From Methanosarcina flavescens (GTDB lineage: Archaea; Halobacteriota; Methanosarcinia; Methanosarcinales; Methanosarcinaceae), in assembly GCF_001304615.2 (NCBI RefSeq), contig NZ_CP032683.1, positions 310,001 to 374,000 on the forward strand: DNA of 64,000 nucleotides, in the 5' to 3' direction. This document shows positions 44,767-53,923 of this stretch, in pieces; position 1 is the first letter of the stretch, and every line of letters begins with the position of its first letter. A model generated the notes under the pieces. That model was not told where the DNA came from. It was given only the letters and a program-made list of their open reading frames with translations, and ran no database searches. The position numbers were made by a program, and so were the translations under genes.

Positions 44767-44835
44767 AGCTGGTAGGCGCGGTCGGCGTGATAAACCGGCG
44801 CAACGGTTTCGGCTCAACGATCGCGGTGCAACAAT

Positions 44836-46236
44836 TTATTTCGATACCTTAGGCGTTTTTGAGGTTTCAACCTCCAGCTTCTTAAAATACTGCCTGGTTT
44901 CAGAGGCAATTACTCTCCGCAGAGCCAGGAGGGCAATGAGGTTTGGAATTGCCATGAGACCGTTTACGATGTCTGCAAGCACCCAGATGACATCGAGAGC
45001 CAGGAAAGCGCCTGAGGCAACAATAAGGATATAAACTAGCTTGTAAGGGAGAATTCCTTTTACCCCGAAGAGAAATTCCGTACAGAGCTCACCATAGTAA
45101 TTCCATCCCAGAATAGTTGTAAAGGCAAAGCAAATTAACCCGATTGTTACGATATAGCTTCCGGTTTCTGAGAGTACAGTAGAAAAAGCGTAGCTTGTCA
45201 TATAGGCACCTGCAAGTTCGCCTGTCCAGGAATCCGTTATAATCAGTACTGTTCCGGTCATGAGGCAGATGATAAAGGTATCAAAGAAGGTTCCTGTCAT
45301 GGAAATAAGGCCCTGTCTGGCTGGCTCTTTTACCTTCGCAGCCGCGGCAGCTATGGGGGCACTTCCAAGCCCTGACTCGTTTGAAAAAATCCCACGAGCA
45401 ATTCCCATTCTTACTGCAAGCATCACCCCTACCCTAAGGAAGCCGCCCTACGCAGCCGTTCCTGTAAATGCGGAGCTTATTATCAGGGTAAGAGTTTCAG
45501 GAAGTTTTTCAAGGTTTAACCCTATAATTAACATGCAGCCCAGTACATAGCCTGCTGCCATGAAAGGCACTAAAAACTGGGCTACGGCTGCAATTCTCCT
45601 GATCCCGCCAAGCGTGACAAATGCTGCAAGCAGGCTTATTACAGCCGCACTAAGGACTTCAGGAATATCAAAGGCAATCCTTGCTGAATCGACTATGGCA
45701 TTTACCTGCGGAAAAGTACCTATCCCGAAAAGAGCTACACTTACTCCAAAGAAAGCAAAGGCGGTTGCAAGAACACGGCTATACTTTTTTTCTTCCAGCC
45801 CGTCTCTGATATAATATATGGGTCCTCCTGACATCTGTCCGTTTGCATCCACAGTCCTGTATTTGACTGCAAGCAGGGATTCGGAATACATGGTTGCCAT
45901 TCCGAAAAAAGCTGCAAGAAGCATCCAGAAAAGAGCTCCTGGACCCCCGGTTTTTATTGCAGTTGCAACCCCGACTATATTCCCAGTTCCTATTGTTGCG
46001 GACAGTGCAGTGCTGAGCGCCGCAAAGCTGGAAACATCCCCCTGTACTTCAATTTCAGATTTTCTTGAATTTAACACATATTTGAGTGCAAGGGGAAGCC
46101 TGAACACCTGGATCATTCCGAGTTTCCATGTCAGGAAAATCCCGGTCCCCACAAGCAAAATCAGAAGTGGTGGTCCCCAGATAAACTGGTCTATCGCTGT
46201 AAGAATATCAAGTATGTCAATACCTGCCAGTTCCAT
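44836..46236 (-). CDS. Sodium/alanine symporter (AGCS family) with an in-frame TAG codon
   Basis: Na+-coupled amino acid uptake protein, about 466 codons and ten or more helices. The N-terminal part (46236-45451) has SATIGTGNIVGVATAIKTGG and GPGALFWMLLAAFFGMATMY, the family signatures. It ends at a TAG at 45448-45450. Reading on in the same frame gives GGFLRVGVMLAVRMGIARG, then FSNESGLGSAPIAAAAAK, exactly the expected AGCS continuation to the normal C terminus. So the frame is unbroken apart from the single amber codon. Either it is decoded as pyrrolysine, or this is a nonsense-mutated gene. FLRVG just after the TAG deviates from the usual FAGA(G/T), which could hint at relaxed selection. Confidence 0.85.
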
Positions 46237-46763
46237 AAAGCTAGCCCCATAAGCAAGGAAATGGTTTTAGAAAAAAATAGCTTTGGTTCAGTATTGTCCA
46301 GGGATGATCTTAAACATTGATGTCCGTAATTCAGAATTTGAAAAGCAGGCTTACGGAGTTAAATAATTCGAAACATGTCCATTTAATAAGCTTCCCATAT
46401 GAAGTCTACTGGTCTTACTTTCTCTTAATTTATTATCTCGCCTTCCAAGAAAAAGATTATTGGAAAAAACAACTGTTTACGGCATTCGTTCCTCACAATG
46501 TCCTGAGAATGTTGTCTAATTGCCAGAGGATGAACATTTCTTTAACTTTCACATGGCAGGAAACTCATTTCTTTGATTAGCGCATAAATATATTTGGAAC
46601 ATTAGTGTACCATTGATGGTATCAAACATGCGATTAGGAAATTGAATTTTATAAGGAACATCCTGACCTTAGCCAGGGGTTTATAAATTTAACATGAAAG
46701 TTTAAATGTGTTGCCGCACTTTTACATTACAGTAAATAATTTTAAAAGGGGATTTTCTGGGAG
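46237..46763. other. Divergent spacer between the symporter and ppsA
   Basis: No gene supported. A short 87-codon frame (46317-46580) has no ribosome site. TTTATAAATTT at 46680-46690 is a plausible TATA box for ppsA, which would give a ~50 nt leader. Confidence 0.4.
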
Positions 46764-49175
46764 ATGTTTGAGAAAGAAAGCAAATACATCCGCTGGTTTG
46801 AAGAGACCACGATTGATGACATCCCACTTGTGGGCGGGAAGAATGCTTCGCTTGGAGAGATGTACAGGGAGCTTACCAAGAAGGGGGTGAGGATTCCAAA
46901 CGGGTTTTCAGTTACTGCTGATGCTTACTGGCATACACTTGAAGCCGGAGGTATTCTGGATAAACTTAAAAGGACAATGGAAGGGCTCGATACCTCGAAC
47001 ATTGCAGACCTTGCAAGAAGGGGAAAAGCTGCAAGAGACCTAATTCTTGGAGCTAGAATCCCGGATGACCTCTGGGAGGAAATTAAAGCCGCTTACGACC
47101 GCCTCTGTGAGCAATACGGGGAAAATACGGATGTAGCAGTGAGGAGTTCGGCGACGGCTGAAGATCTTCCCACAGCTTCTTTTGCAGGTCAGCAGGAGAC
47201 TTATCTGAATATCCGGGGCTATCCCGGGCTTCGTGACGCCTGTATCCGCTGTTTTGCTTCACTCTTTACGGATAGGGCTATTTCCTACCGTGTAACCAAC
47301 AAGTTTGACCATTTTAAAGTAGCTCTCTCCATAGGAATTATGAAGATGGTCAGGTCGGACCTGGCTTCCAGCGGGGTTATCTTTACCCTTGACACGGAGA
47401 CCGGTTTCAGGGACGTGGTTTTCATCACAGGTGCATATGGGCTCGGGGAAAATATCGTTCAGGGGCAGGTTAACCCTGATGAGTTCTATGTCTTCAAACC
47501 GACATTCAGGAAAGGATACAGACCGATTATCCAGAAAAAAGTAGGGAGCAAGGAAATCAAGATGATCTATGGCCAGGGTGGCTCCAAAATACTTACCCGC
47601 AACGTTGAGGTTCCCGATGCTGACAGGCTGCGATTCTGTATTAATGACGACGAAGTGCTCAAACTTGCCGAGTATGCGATAGCCATAGAAGATTATTACT
47701 CTGAGAAGTTTGGGGAACCCAGGCCCATGGATATTGAATGGGCAAAAGATGGTATAACAGGGGAACTCTTTGTAGTACAGGCAAGGCCGGAAACGGTCCA
47801 GTCCCAGCGGAGCAAAGATGTCCTTGAGACCTATGTACTTGAAAAAAGATCAGAAGTCCTTGTGATTGGCAGGAGCGTAGGCGACAAGATTGCATCTGGA
47901 AAAGCGCATGTAATTCCGGATATCTCAGACCTGCCTTCTTTTAAACCCGGGGAAATCCTGGTTGCGGATACCACAACTCCGGATTGGGAGCCTGTAATGA
48001 AAACCGCGGCTGCTATTGTTACAAACAAAGGAGGAAGAACCTGCCACGCAGCTATTGTCAGTCGAGAACTCGGAATTCCTGCTGTTGTGGGAGCAGGCAA
48101 TGCAACCGAAGTGCTTGAGACAGGTAGGGAGATCACGGTGAGCTGTGCCGAAGGTGAAGATGGGCTTGTATATGACGGTATTCTTCCTTTCCATAAAGAC
48201 ACCCTGAGCCTGAAAGACATAAAACGCCCGAAAACCAAGATTATGATGAATCTGGGAAATCCGGAAGAGGCTTTTGGTTTTTCCATGATCCCAAACGACG
48301 GAATAGGGCTTGCGAGGCTGGAATTCATCATTACAAGCTATATAAAAATCCATCCTATGGCGCTTGTGCACCCTGAGAAGATCAAAGACCCTAAAGTCCT
48401 TCAGGAAATTGAACAGCTTACTCAGGGCTACAGGAAAGAAGATTACTTTGTCGAACAGCTTGCTCAGGGAGTCGGGACTATTGCTGCGGCTTTCTATCCG
48501 AAGCCTGTTGTAGTCCGTATGAGCGATTTCAAGACCAATGAATATGCAAGCCTTATAGGGGGTAGTTATTTCGAAATGGAGGAAAGCAATCCCATGATAG
48601 GGTTCAGGGGAGCTTCCCGCTACTTCGATGAACGCTACAGGGAGGGATATGCCCTTGAGTGCAGAGCTATGAAAAAAGTCAGGGATGAAATGGGGCTTAC
48701 AAATCTTATTCTTATGATTCCCTTCTGCAGGACGGTCGAAGAGGCACGGAAGGTTATTGCCGAAATGGAGAAAAATGGGCTCAGAAGAGGAGAAAACGGA
48801 CTTCAGGTCTATGTTATGTGCGAGATTCCGAACAATGTTCTCCTTATCGATGAATTTAGTGAGTTCTTCGATGGCATTTCCATAGGCTCAAATGACCTGA
48901 CCCAGCTGACCCTCGGAGTTGACAGAGATTCCGAACTCCTTGCCGCAGAATTTGATGAGCGAGACCCAGGGGTTATGAAAATAATGGCAATGGCTGTGCA
49001 GGGAGCAAAACGGAACGGAAGGCACAGCGGAATTTGCGGTCAGGCTCCGAGTGACTTTCCAGAAGTTGCAGAGTTTCTGGTGAAACAGGGAATAGATTCA
49101 ATTTCACTCAATCCTGATTCGGTTATGAAGATCACCCTTAAAGTTCTGGAAACAGAAAAAGAACTGGGAAGGTAA
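46764..49175 (+). CDS. ppsA: Phosphoenolpyruvate synthase
   Basis: Converts pyruvate, ATP and water to PEP, AMP and phosphate, the entry to gluconeogenesis for a methanogen growing on C1 compounds or acetate. 803 residues in the usual order: ATP-grasp N-terminal domain (VGGKNASLGEM, VAVRSSATAEDLPTASFAGQ), swivelling phosphohistidine domain (GGRTCHAAIVSRELGIPAVV with the catalytic His, about residue 430) and C-terminal PEP-binding barrel (GFRGASRYF, SIGSNDLTQLTLGVDRDS, SGICGQAPSD). The quadruple-residue pattern of pyruvate, phosphate dikinase is not evident, and length fits PpsA better. Confidence 0.94.
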   Translation: MFEKESKYIRWFEETTIDDIPLVGGKNASLGEMYRELTKKGVRIPNGFSVTADAYWHTLEAGGILDKLKRTMEGLDTSNIADLARRGKAARDLILGARIPDDLWEEIKAAYDRLCEQYGENTDVAVRSSATAEDLPTASFAGQQETYLNIRGYPGLRDACIRCFASLFTDRAISYRVTNKFDHFKVALSIGIMKMVRSDLASSGVIFTLDTETGFRDVVFITGAYGLGENIVQGQVNPDEFYVFKPTFRKGYRPIIQKKVGSKEIKMIYGQGGSKILTRNVEVPDADRLRFCINDDEVLKLAEYAIAIEDYYSEKFGEPRPMDIEWAKDGITGELFVVQARPETVQSQRSKDVLETYVLEKRSEVLVIGRSVGDKIASGKAHVIPDISDLPSFKPGEILVADTTTPDWEPVMKTAAAIVTNKGGRTCHAAIVSRELGIPAVVGAGNATEVLETGREITVSCAEGEDGLVYDGILPFHKDTLSLKDIKRPKTKIMMNLGNPEEAFGFSMIPNDGIGLARLEFIITSYIKIHPMALVHPEKIKDPKVLQEIEQLTQGYRKEDYFVEQLAQGVGTIAAAFYPKPVVVRMSDFKTNEYASLIGGSYFEMEESNPMIGFRGASRYFDERYREGYALECRAMKKVRDEMGLTNLILMIPFCRTVEEARKVIAEMEKNGLRRGENGLQVYVMCEIPNNVLLIDEFSEFFDGISIGSNDLTQLTLGVDRDSELLAAEFDERDPGVMKIMAMAVQGAKRNGRHSGICGQAPSDFPEVAEFLVKQGIDSISLNPDSVMKITLKVLETEKELGR

Positions 49176-49272
49176 TGAAATGAAGGAAAAACAAGGCTAG
49201 TACAGTTGAAAAATGTCCAAATAATAATTTGAGGGAATTTTAATTAATAACTTTTACTGGGAGCGATTTTGA

Positions 49273-49413
49273 ATGTCTATCTTAATACATTGTCCGGAGT
49301 GCCACTCCAAGCTTGAGAATAATCTTTTCAAGGAATTTCAGTACTGTCAGGTTTGTGGGTACTGGACAAAAAAGGAAACTGTGAGGCTTGAGCCACTTAT
49401 TATTATGGAGTGA
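49273..49413 (+). CDS. Small zinc-ribbon protein 1
   Basis: 46 residues with two CxxC knuckles, CPECHS and CQVCGYW, 18 residues apart, followed by a short tail. ATG start; GGGAGCGATTTTGA upstream contains a ribosome site. It lies about 100 nt after ppsA and eight bases before a second tiny zinc-ribbon gene. Function unknown. Confidence 0.65.
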   Translation: MSILIHCPECHSKLENNLFKEFQYCQVCGYWTKKETVRLEPLIIME

Positions 49414-49420
49414 GACTGAG

Positions 49421-49567
49421 ATGTTTGAATCTTCTGTAGAATGTACCCGGTGCAGCACACCTCTTAAAAAGCAGGTAATTGGTTCAAATATATTTTATTA
49501 TTGCAGGAAATGCGGGTGTACTTCTTCGGCTGCATTTGCAAGTGTGTCTTCTCAATGTACAGCCTAG
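49421..49567 (+). CDS. Small zinc-ribbon protein 2
   Basis: 48 residues with CTRCST and CRKCGC knuckles. ATG just after the preceding gene, with GGAGTGAGACTGAG upstream. It ends in TAG, but a TAA follows three codons later, so readthrough would add only a few residues. Function unknown; probably co-transcribed with protein 1. Confidence 0.6.
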   Translation: MFESSVECTRCSTPLKKQVIGSNIFYYCRKCGCTSSAAFASVSSQCTA

Positions 49568-49632
49568 CCTATCAAATAATTAATTTTGAAAATCTGCATC
49601 CTGAAATAACTGTTTTAGAATCAGAGACTTTC

Positions 49633-49693
49633 AGCAAAACCAGTCCTCATAAACTCTAGTCGATTAACCAGTTTATGACCTGCTGGTTTTGCT
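49633..49693. terminator. Long imperfect hairpin after the zinc-ribbon genes
   Basis: AGCAAAACCAG pairs with CTGGTTTTGCT and, inside it, CATAAAC with GTTTATG, separated by a small internal loop. T-rich sequence follows. A terminator or an RNA-stability element. Confidence 0.55.
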
Positions 49694-50116
49694 TTAAATC
49701 TTTTGCGTTCGGCTCTGGCTTCCATGCATATTATCTTGCTGTACTTCTTGATTTTTGTCCCCATAATATTTTTCAATCCTTCTTACTTTTCTCTGTCTTC
49801 TGAAAATGGTTCTGGCACTATCCGGAAGAAAAAGGTATGTTATTCAAGATTTTACCTGTTTTTCCAGATCCTGAAAACAAATTATATTTAATAAGATATA
49901 ATGAATCAAAATGCAGAATTATTCGAATTTGGATAAAAACAGTGCTGCTTTATTAACCGTCATTATAATTATCGAGCTGTTAGCCCGCATGTATCATTAA
50001 ATTGAAAACAGCTTTTATTGATAGCAGCTTTTGCCCGCAATTTCTGAGCCTGCTGGATTTCTATCTTTTAAACCTTAATCTCTATATCTCCCTGGGCTTG
50101 TTTAGAAGGGCACTTC
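49694..50116. other. AT-rich spacer
   Basis: No gene supported; a 62-codon frame at 49703-49891 is hydrophobic by base composition and lacks a ribosome site. Confidence 0.35.
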
Positions 50117-51265
50117 TTACTCCATACTGATGATCATTATCATGAAGCCGAAATAGAGAAGGAGCATGACAACCCCCTCTAACCGTTTTACTTTCCAGCC
50201 CGTTCGGATAAATAAAAGGAACAGGGTGCTTATTATCAGCATAAAAGGTGCTATGTAAAAAGTGCCGATGTCTGTTGTCATTATAGGATGGACAAGCCCT
50301 GAGCAGCCTAGAATCAAAAGTATATTCGCAATATTTGATCCTATTACATTTCCAAGGGCAATTCCACCGTAATCGCTCCGCGCTGCCGAGACAGTTACCA
50401 TAAGTTCTGGAATTGAAGTCCCAACCGCAACAAGGCTGATCCCTATAATCGTCTCCGGAACATCGAACAGCATAGCAAAGAAGATTGCCTCTTCGACAAA
50501 GTAATTTGCCCCAATTATGATTGCAGCTAAGCTTGCAATCAGCTTGAAGAATTCTGCTAAAAGGCTAGTTTCTTGAAGATGTTCTTCTGTAACATCGATG
50601 TCAACATCTTCATATTCCTCGGTTACGGATTCGGTCTCTGATTCGGTTATAGCTCTCTTTTCGGTTCCGTTTTTCCTTTCAGTTTTTTTTCCTGCTCCCT
50701 GCTTTTCTTCTCGGTATCTCCGGGCCTGAAGGTTAATTCTTGATATTAGATCAAAAATATATTCGAATTTGATTATATAAATCATAAAATCTTTAAAATA
50801 TATATCTCCTTCGTGCTTTTTCACTTTTTCAAACAGGAACAAAAGATAGATGAGGTATAATAAAATAAAAATTAAGGCTTCTAACCTCGAAATTTTAAAG
50901 TCAAGCATAAAAAGGAAAAGAAGAAAAGAGGAAAATAGCATTATATAGCCGTCCCTTCTCAGCATGACTTCCTCAGTTCTGATATTTGTCAGGAGAGCAG
51001 CCATACCTGCAATCAGCCCTATATTTGCGATGTTTGACCCAAGTATATTGCCCATGACTATTCCGCTTGCCTGCTGAAAAGATGCCGCAAGGGAAGATGC
51101 AAGTTCGGGCACTGATGTGCCCACAGACACAAGAGTCAATCCTATTACGAATTCGGATACTCCGAACCTTCTTGCAATTAGGGACGAAGTTAATACGAAA
51201 AGGTCTGCTCCTCTTACGAGCAATACTAGCCCGCCAAGAAATACAAGGATATTAATTACAGGCAC
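50117..51265 (-). CDS. Ca2+/cation antiporter (CaCA family, YrbG-like)
   Basis: Membrane exchanger, 382 residues, ten helices in two inverted halves. Each half has the alpha-repeat: GTSVPELASSLAASFQQ with GNILGSNIANIGLI, and GTSIPELMVTVSAARSD with GNVIGSNIANILLI. The acidic residues of the ion site (the two PEL Glu) are both present. Between the halves is an unusually long cytoplasmic loop of about 90 residues, rich in Lys, Arg and Glu, ending with VTEEYEDVDIDVTEEHL, whose acidic cluster might sense Ca2+. The exchanged ion cannot be told from sequence. Confidence 0.9.
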   Translation of the reverse strand: MPVINILVFLGGLVLLVRGADLFVLTSSLIARRFGVSEFVIGLTLVSVGTSVPELASSLAASFQQASGIVMGNILGSNIANIGLIAGMAALLTNIRTEEVMLRRDGYIMLFSSFLLFLFMLDFKISRLEALIFILLYLIYLLFLFEKVKKHEGDIYFKDFMIYIIKFEYIFDLISRINLQARRYREEKQGAGKKTERKNGTEKRAITESETESVTEEYEDVDIDVTEEHLQETSLLAEFFKLIASLAAIIIGANYFVEEAIFFAMLFDVPETIIGISLVAVGTSIPELMVTVSAARSDYGGIALGNVIGSNIANILLILGCSGLVHPIMTTDIGTFYIAPFMLIISTLFLLFIRTGWKVKRLEGVVMLLLYFGFMIMIISME

Positions 51266-51681
51266 ATTGAAGTGTGAGCCCGAGATTTATTTAAATATAT
51301 CTTAAAGCATAAAGTTAGTATGAGCAGTATTTAATAATCTGAAAATGTATTCAAGAAAGATACAAAGAATATCAACATTGTCTCACTTAGCACTGTACGT
51401 AGATCGATTTATTAGCAAAATCAGTCAATTAATAAATCTAGTTATTAATAATTAATAATCCAGTTATTTAATAAATTCAGTTAATTAATAATTAATTAAT
51501 AACCCAGTTATTTAACAAACCCAGTTACTTAATATTCATTTTCAAATAATCAGTTCATTAACAAATCTGTTTCATCACTGAAACTTGCGATATCGTGGAG
51601 AACCAGAAAGTTGAGAATTAACCTTTAAGAAAGTGCGGAAAATTTGCCAGAGCAGAAAAACAGGTCACACAGGGAAAAGCT
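51266..51681. repeat. AT-rich spacer with degenerate TTAATAA(A/T)CCAGTTA repeats
   Basis: 51420-51540 consists of imperfect repeats of CAGTTATTTAATAAA and ATTAATAATTAA. No gene. Confidence 0.5.
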
Positions 51682-52251
51682 TCAAGCGAGTCTCAATCCC
51701 ATCTCATAACATTTTTCATTCTGGCCGCATATGTTTTCTACCTGTTTAATTATGCGAAAGCCAGTTTTTTCGTATAACTTTATAGCAGGAAGGTTATTTA
51801 CGTTGACATATAAGTGAATGAAGGTTATTCCGTTCACCTTCATTTCTTCAATGCTGCCCTTTAATAATCTCTCAGCAAAACCTTTGCCTCTAAAATTTTT
51901 ATCCGTTGCAATTGAGGATATTACTGATTGTTTCTCAAAGCCTTTGAGAGAGAGTACAGGTTTCAGGTAGTAAACACAGTAACCCACAATTTTATCCTTA
52001 TCCTTGATGACGTAAAAAATATTTCTTGATTTTTTAGAATATTTTATCAGTTTTTCCTCGTTCCCGTTTTCAAATCCGTCAACCTGGATTCTAAGAACTT
52101 CAGGAAGCATGGAGTCCTCAATTGGCACAATGTCTTCTTTTTCTATCAGTTTCCATTGTTTTACCAGAAGACTGCCAGCGGTATCTTGCAGTAGCCTCTT
52201 AAAACTCATTAAGTATATAGCTGATCGAGTGTGAATTTTTGTAAGACCCAT
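51682..52251 (-). CDS. GNAT-family N-acetyltransferase, copy 1
   Basis: 189 residues; the acetyl-CoA loop is ATDKNFRGKGFAERLL (R/QxxGxG/A) at about 115-130, followed by FIHLYVNVNNLPAIKLYEKT, the RimI-like motif B. An N-terminal ~45 residue segment precedes the GNAT core. AGGTGAT lies four bases before the ATG. Substrate unknown; N-terminal protein acetylation is possible by similarity to RimI. A clear paralogue lies 375 bp upstream on the same strand. Confidence 0.88.
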   Translation of the reverse strand: MGLTKIHTRSAIYLMSFKRLLQDTAGSLLVKQWKLIEKEDIVPIEDSMLPEVLRIQVDGFENGNEEKLIKYSKKSRNIFYVIKDKDKIVGYCVYYLKPVLSLKGFEKQSVISSIATDKNFRGKGFAERLLKGSIEEMKVNGITFIHLYVNVNNLPAIKLYEKTGFRIIKQVENICGQNEKCYEMGLRLA

Positions 52252-52625
52252 AGGATCACCTTAGAATAAAAAGCTGGTGAAATTAGCTTTAAAAAATTTT
52301 TAATTAGGAGCTATTAAAATTATTACCTTTGAGGCAACAGAAGTTTCCAATAGCCAGGCAATTAAACATATATAGATAATTCAATCTTTATTAAATATAT
52401 CTTTTAACAAAATTTTCCCAAATATCGTAATGAAAGAGAGAAAATCCAGGTAAAAAGTGTTATATCAGGTAAAAAAACATTTGAATAAAATCAGTTTTCC
52501 ATAACTACTTATTTATCTAAAAGTTGGTATCAAGAAGTTTTAGGAATATTGCGGAAGCGATGAAGATCAGGGAATGATGAAGATGAGAGAGTTATGAAGA
52601 TCAGGGAATGACAGAGAGCCTGAGA
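52252..52625. other. AT-rich spacer between GNAT paralogues
   Basis: No gene. A direct repeat ATGAAGATCAGGGAATGA appears at about 52559-52576 and again, slightly changed, at 52593-52610. Confidence 0.45.
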
Positions 52626-53195
52626 TTAAAGAATTTTCAATTCCATCTCATAACATGTCTCTTTCAGGCCGCATATATCTTTTATTTCATTAGTCGTCTT
52701 GAAGCCTATTTTTTCGTATAACTTTATTGCAGGAAGATTTTTTGTGTTTACATATAAAAGAATTGAGGTTATTCCATTTACCCCCATTTCTCTGGCACTT
52801 TCTCTTAAGAGTTTTTCACCATAACCTTTTCTTCTAAAATCCTTATCAATTGAAATTGAGTAAATTACCGACTTTTTCTTAAAGCCCTTTAGAGACAGGA
52901 CAGGCTTTATATAATATATGCAGTAACCTACAACTCTGTCCTGGTTTATTGCCACGTAAAAGATTTTTCTCAGTCGTTTCGAGTATCGCCTGATGCCGTT
53001 ACGGCTTTTAGTTTCAAAACCTTCTGCTTGAATTCGGATAATCTCAGGAAGCATGGAATCCTCTATAGATACAACATTTTCTTTTTCTACCTGTCTCCAT
53101 TTCCTTATGCATAAAGTGGCAATAATATCCCGTACCAATCTCTCAAAACTAATCAAATACACATTTAACGTGAAATGAACTTTTGTCAGGCCCAT
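52626..53195 (-). CDS. GNAT-family N-acetyltransferase, copy 2
   Basis: 189 residues from the ATG at 53195, which lies behind a GTGATC ribosome site like that of copy 1. Core motifs: SIDKDFRRKGYGEKLL and SILLYVNTKNLPAIKLYEKI. The two copies agree along their whole length, including the N-terminal segment, so this is a local duplication. A TATA-like string on the minus strand (TTTATATACTG, about 53296-53306) suggests this copy has its own promoter. Confidence 0.88.
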   Translation of the reverse strand: MGLTKVHFTLNVYLISFERLVRDIIATLCIRKWRQVEKENVVSIEDSMLPEIIRIQAEGFETKSRNGIRRYSKRLRKIFYVAINQDRVVGYCIYYIKPVLSLKGFKKKSVIYSISIDKDFRRKGYGEKLLRESAREMGVNGITSILLYVNTKNLPAIKLYEKIGFKTTNEIKDICGLKETCYEMELKIL

Positions 53196-53413
53196 GCAGA
53201 TCACTTTTAGTCAAATTGACAATTAGCGAATCTATTTCTTGTTAATTCTTAAATTTCACATCACGTGAATTGAGTTACCCGCATACTGAACCGCAGTATA
53301 TAAATTGTTTTCGATTCGGTGTTTTTCCGGACGTTCAAAGCTTTTAAAGTGGAATTTACAATTTTAAATTGAAAATAAAATATGCTTCGAACTATTTCAG
53401 GACTGGAAGGCTT

Positions 53414-53845
53414 TTAAGGCGTCTTTTCAATTTTTTCTTTAGGGACAGTCATTAGTCTGGAGTGCTTAACTCCTTTCAAACTCAAGATTTTTTCAGCCAG
53501 CGCTACAATTTTCTCCCCTTCGCCCTGCAAAATTATCACTTCAAAGCAGGAGTTTGGCTCAATATGGAAACGTACTGAGGAGTTTATCAGGTCTATGTTT
53601 TCATGCTGAATTTTTGCCAGATCGTTCGATACTCCTGTTTTTGAGCAATCGTATACAATCGAAATCGTTGCAACTCTTCTGCCCCTTATCTGCTACATCC
53701 ACTCGTAGTGCTGGTTGTATGTCCTTATGGAATCCCTTATTCCTTCAGACCGAGATGAATAACCTCTCTTCAGAAGAGTTTTATCAAATTTGTCCAGAAG
53801 TTTCCCTGGCAGGGAAATTCCTATTCTCATGAGCTTCTTTTCCAT
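53414..53845 (-). CDS. NikR-like ribbon-helix-helix regulator with an in-frame TAG codon
   Basis: Nickel-responsive type regulator of 143 codons. Residues 1-50 are the ribbon-helix-helix DNA-binding domain ([20 protein letters not shown], then [13 protein letters not shown]). Codon 51 is TAG (53693-53695), right at the hinge after HYEWM. The same frame continues as the ACT-like NikR core: [59 protein letters not shown]. Compared with E. coli NikR metal ligands, one His is replaced by Arg (VRFH) while His and Cys remain, so metal specificity may differ. GGAGAGGG precedes the ATG. Pyrrolysine decoding or a truncated 50-residue DNA-binding protein are both possible. Confidence 0.85.
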
Positions 53846-53874
53846 ATACCCTCTCCTGAAAACGAAAACTTTCT

Positions 53875-53923
53875 GTTAAGTATCCTCACAGTCCGGCTGA
53901 TGAAATATAAAAGTATACTTAAC
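53875..53923 (-). promoter_or_regulatory. Promoter and putative autoregulatory operator of the NikR-like gene
   Basis: GTTAAGTAT (53875-53883) and its exact complement ATACTTAAC (53915-53923) form a 9 bp inverted repeat with a 31 bp spacer. The minus-strand TATA-like box CTTTTATATTTC (53902-53913) lies between them, about 60 bp before the start codon. Spaced inverted half-sites are the usual operator form of NikR proteins. Confidence 0.6.

Noticed and set aside
44494-44775. 93-codon frame with repeated LITSLLKKGLSEN
   Set aside because: It is the translation of the palindromic hairpin repeats; no ribosome site.
44836-45426. Separate short symporter gene starting at GTG 45426
   Set aside because: It is the same frame as the upstream half, joined through a single TAG; treating it as its own gene would start inside a transmembrane helix region.
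53554-53832. 92-codon plus-strand frame opposite the NikR-like gene
   Set aside because: It appears only because the real minus-strand gene is interrupted by TAG; minus-strand NikR homology is clear.
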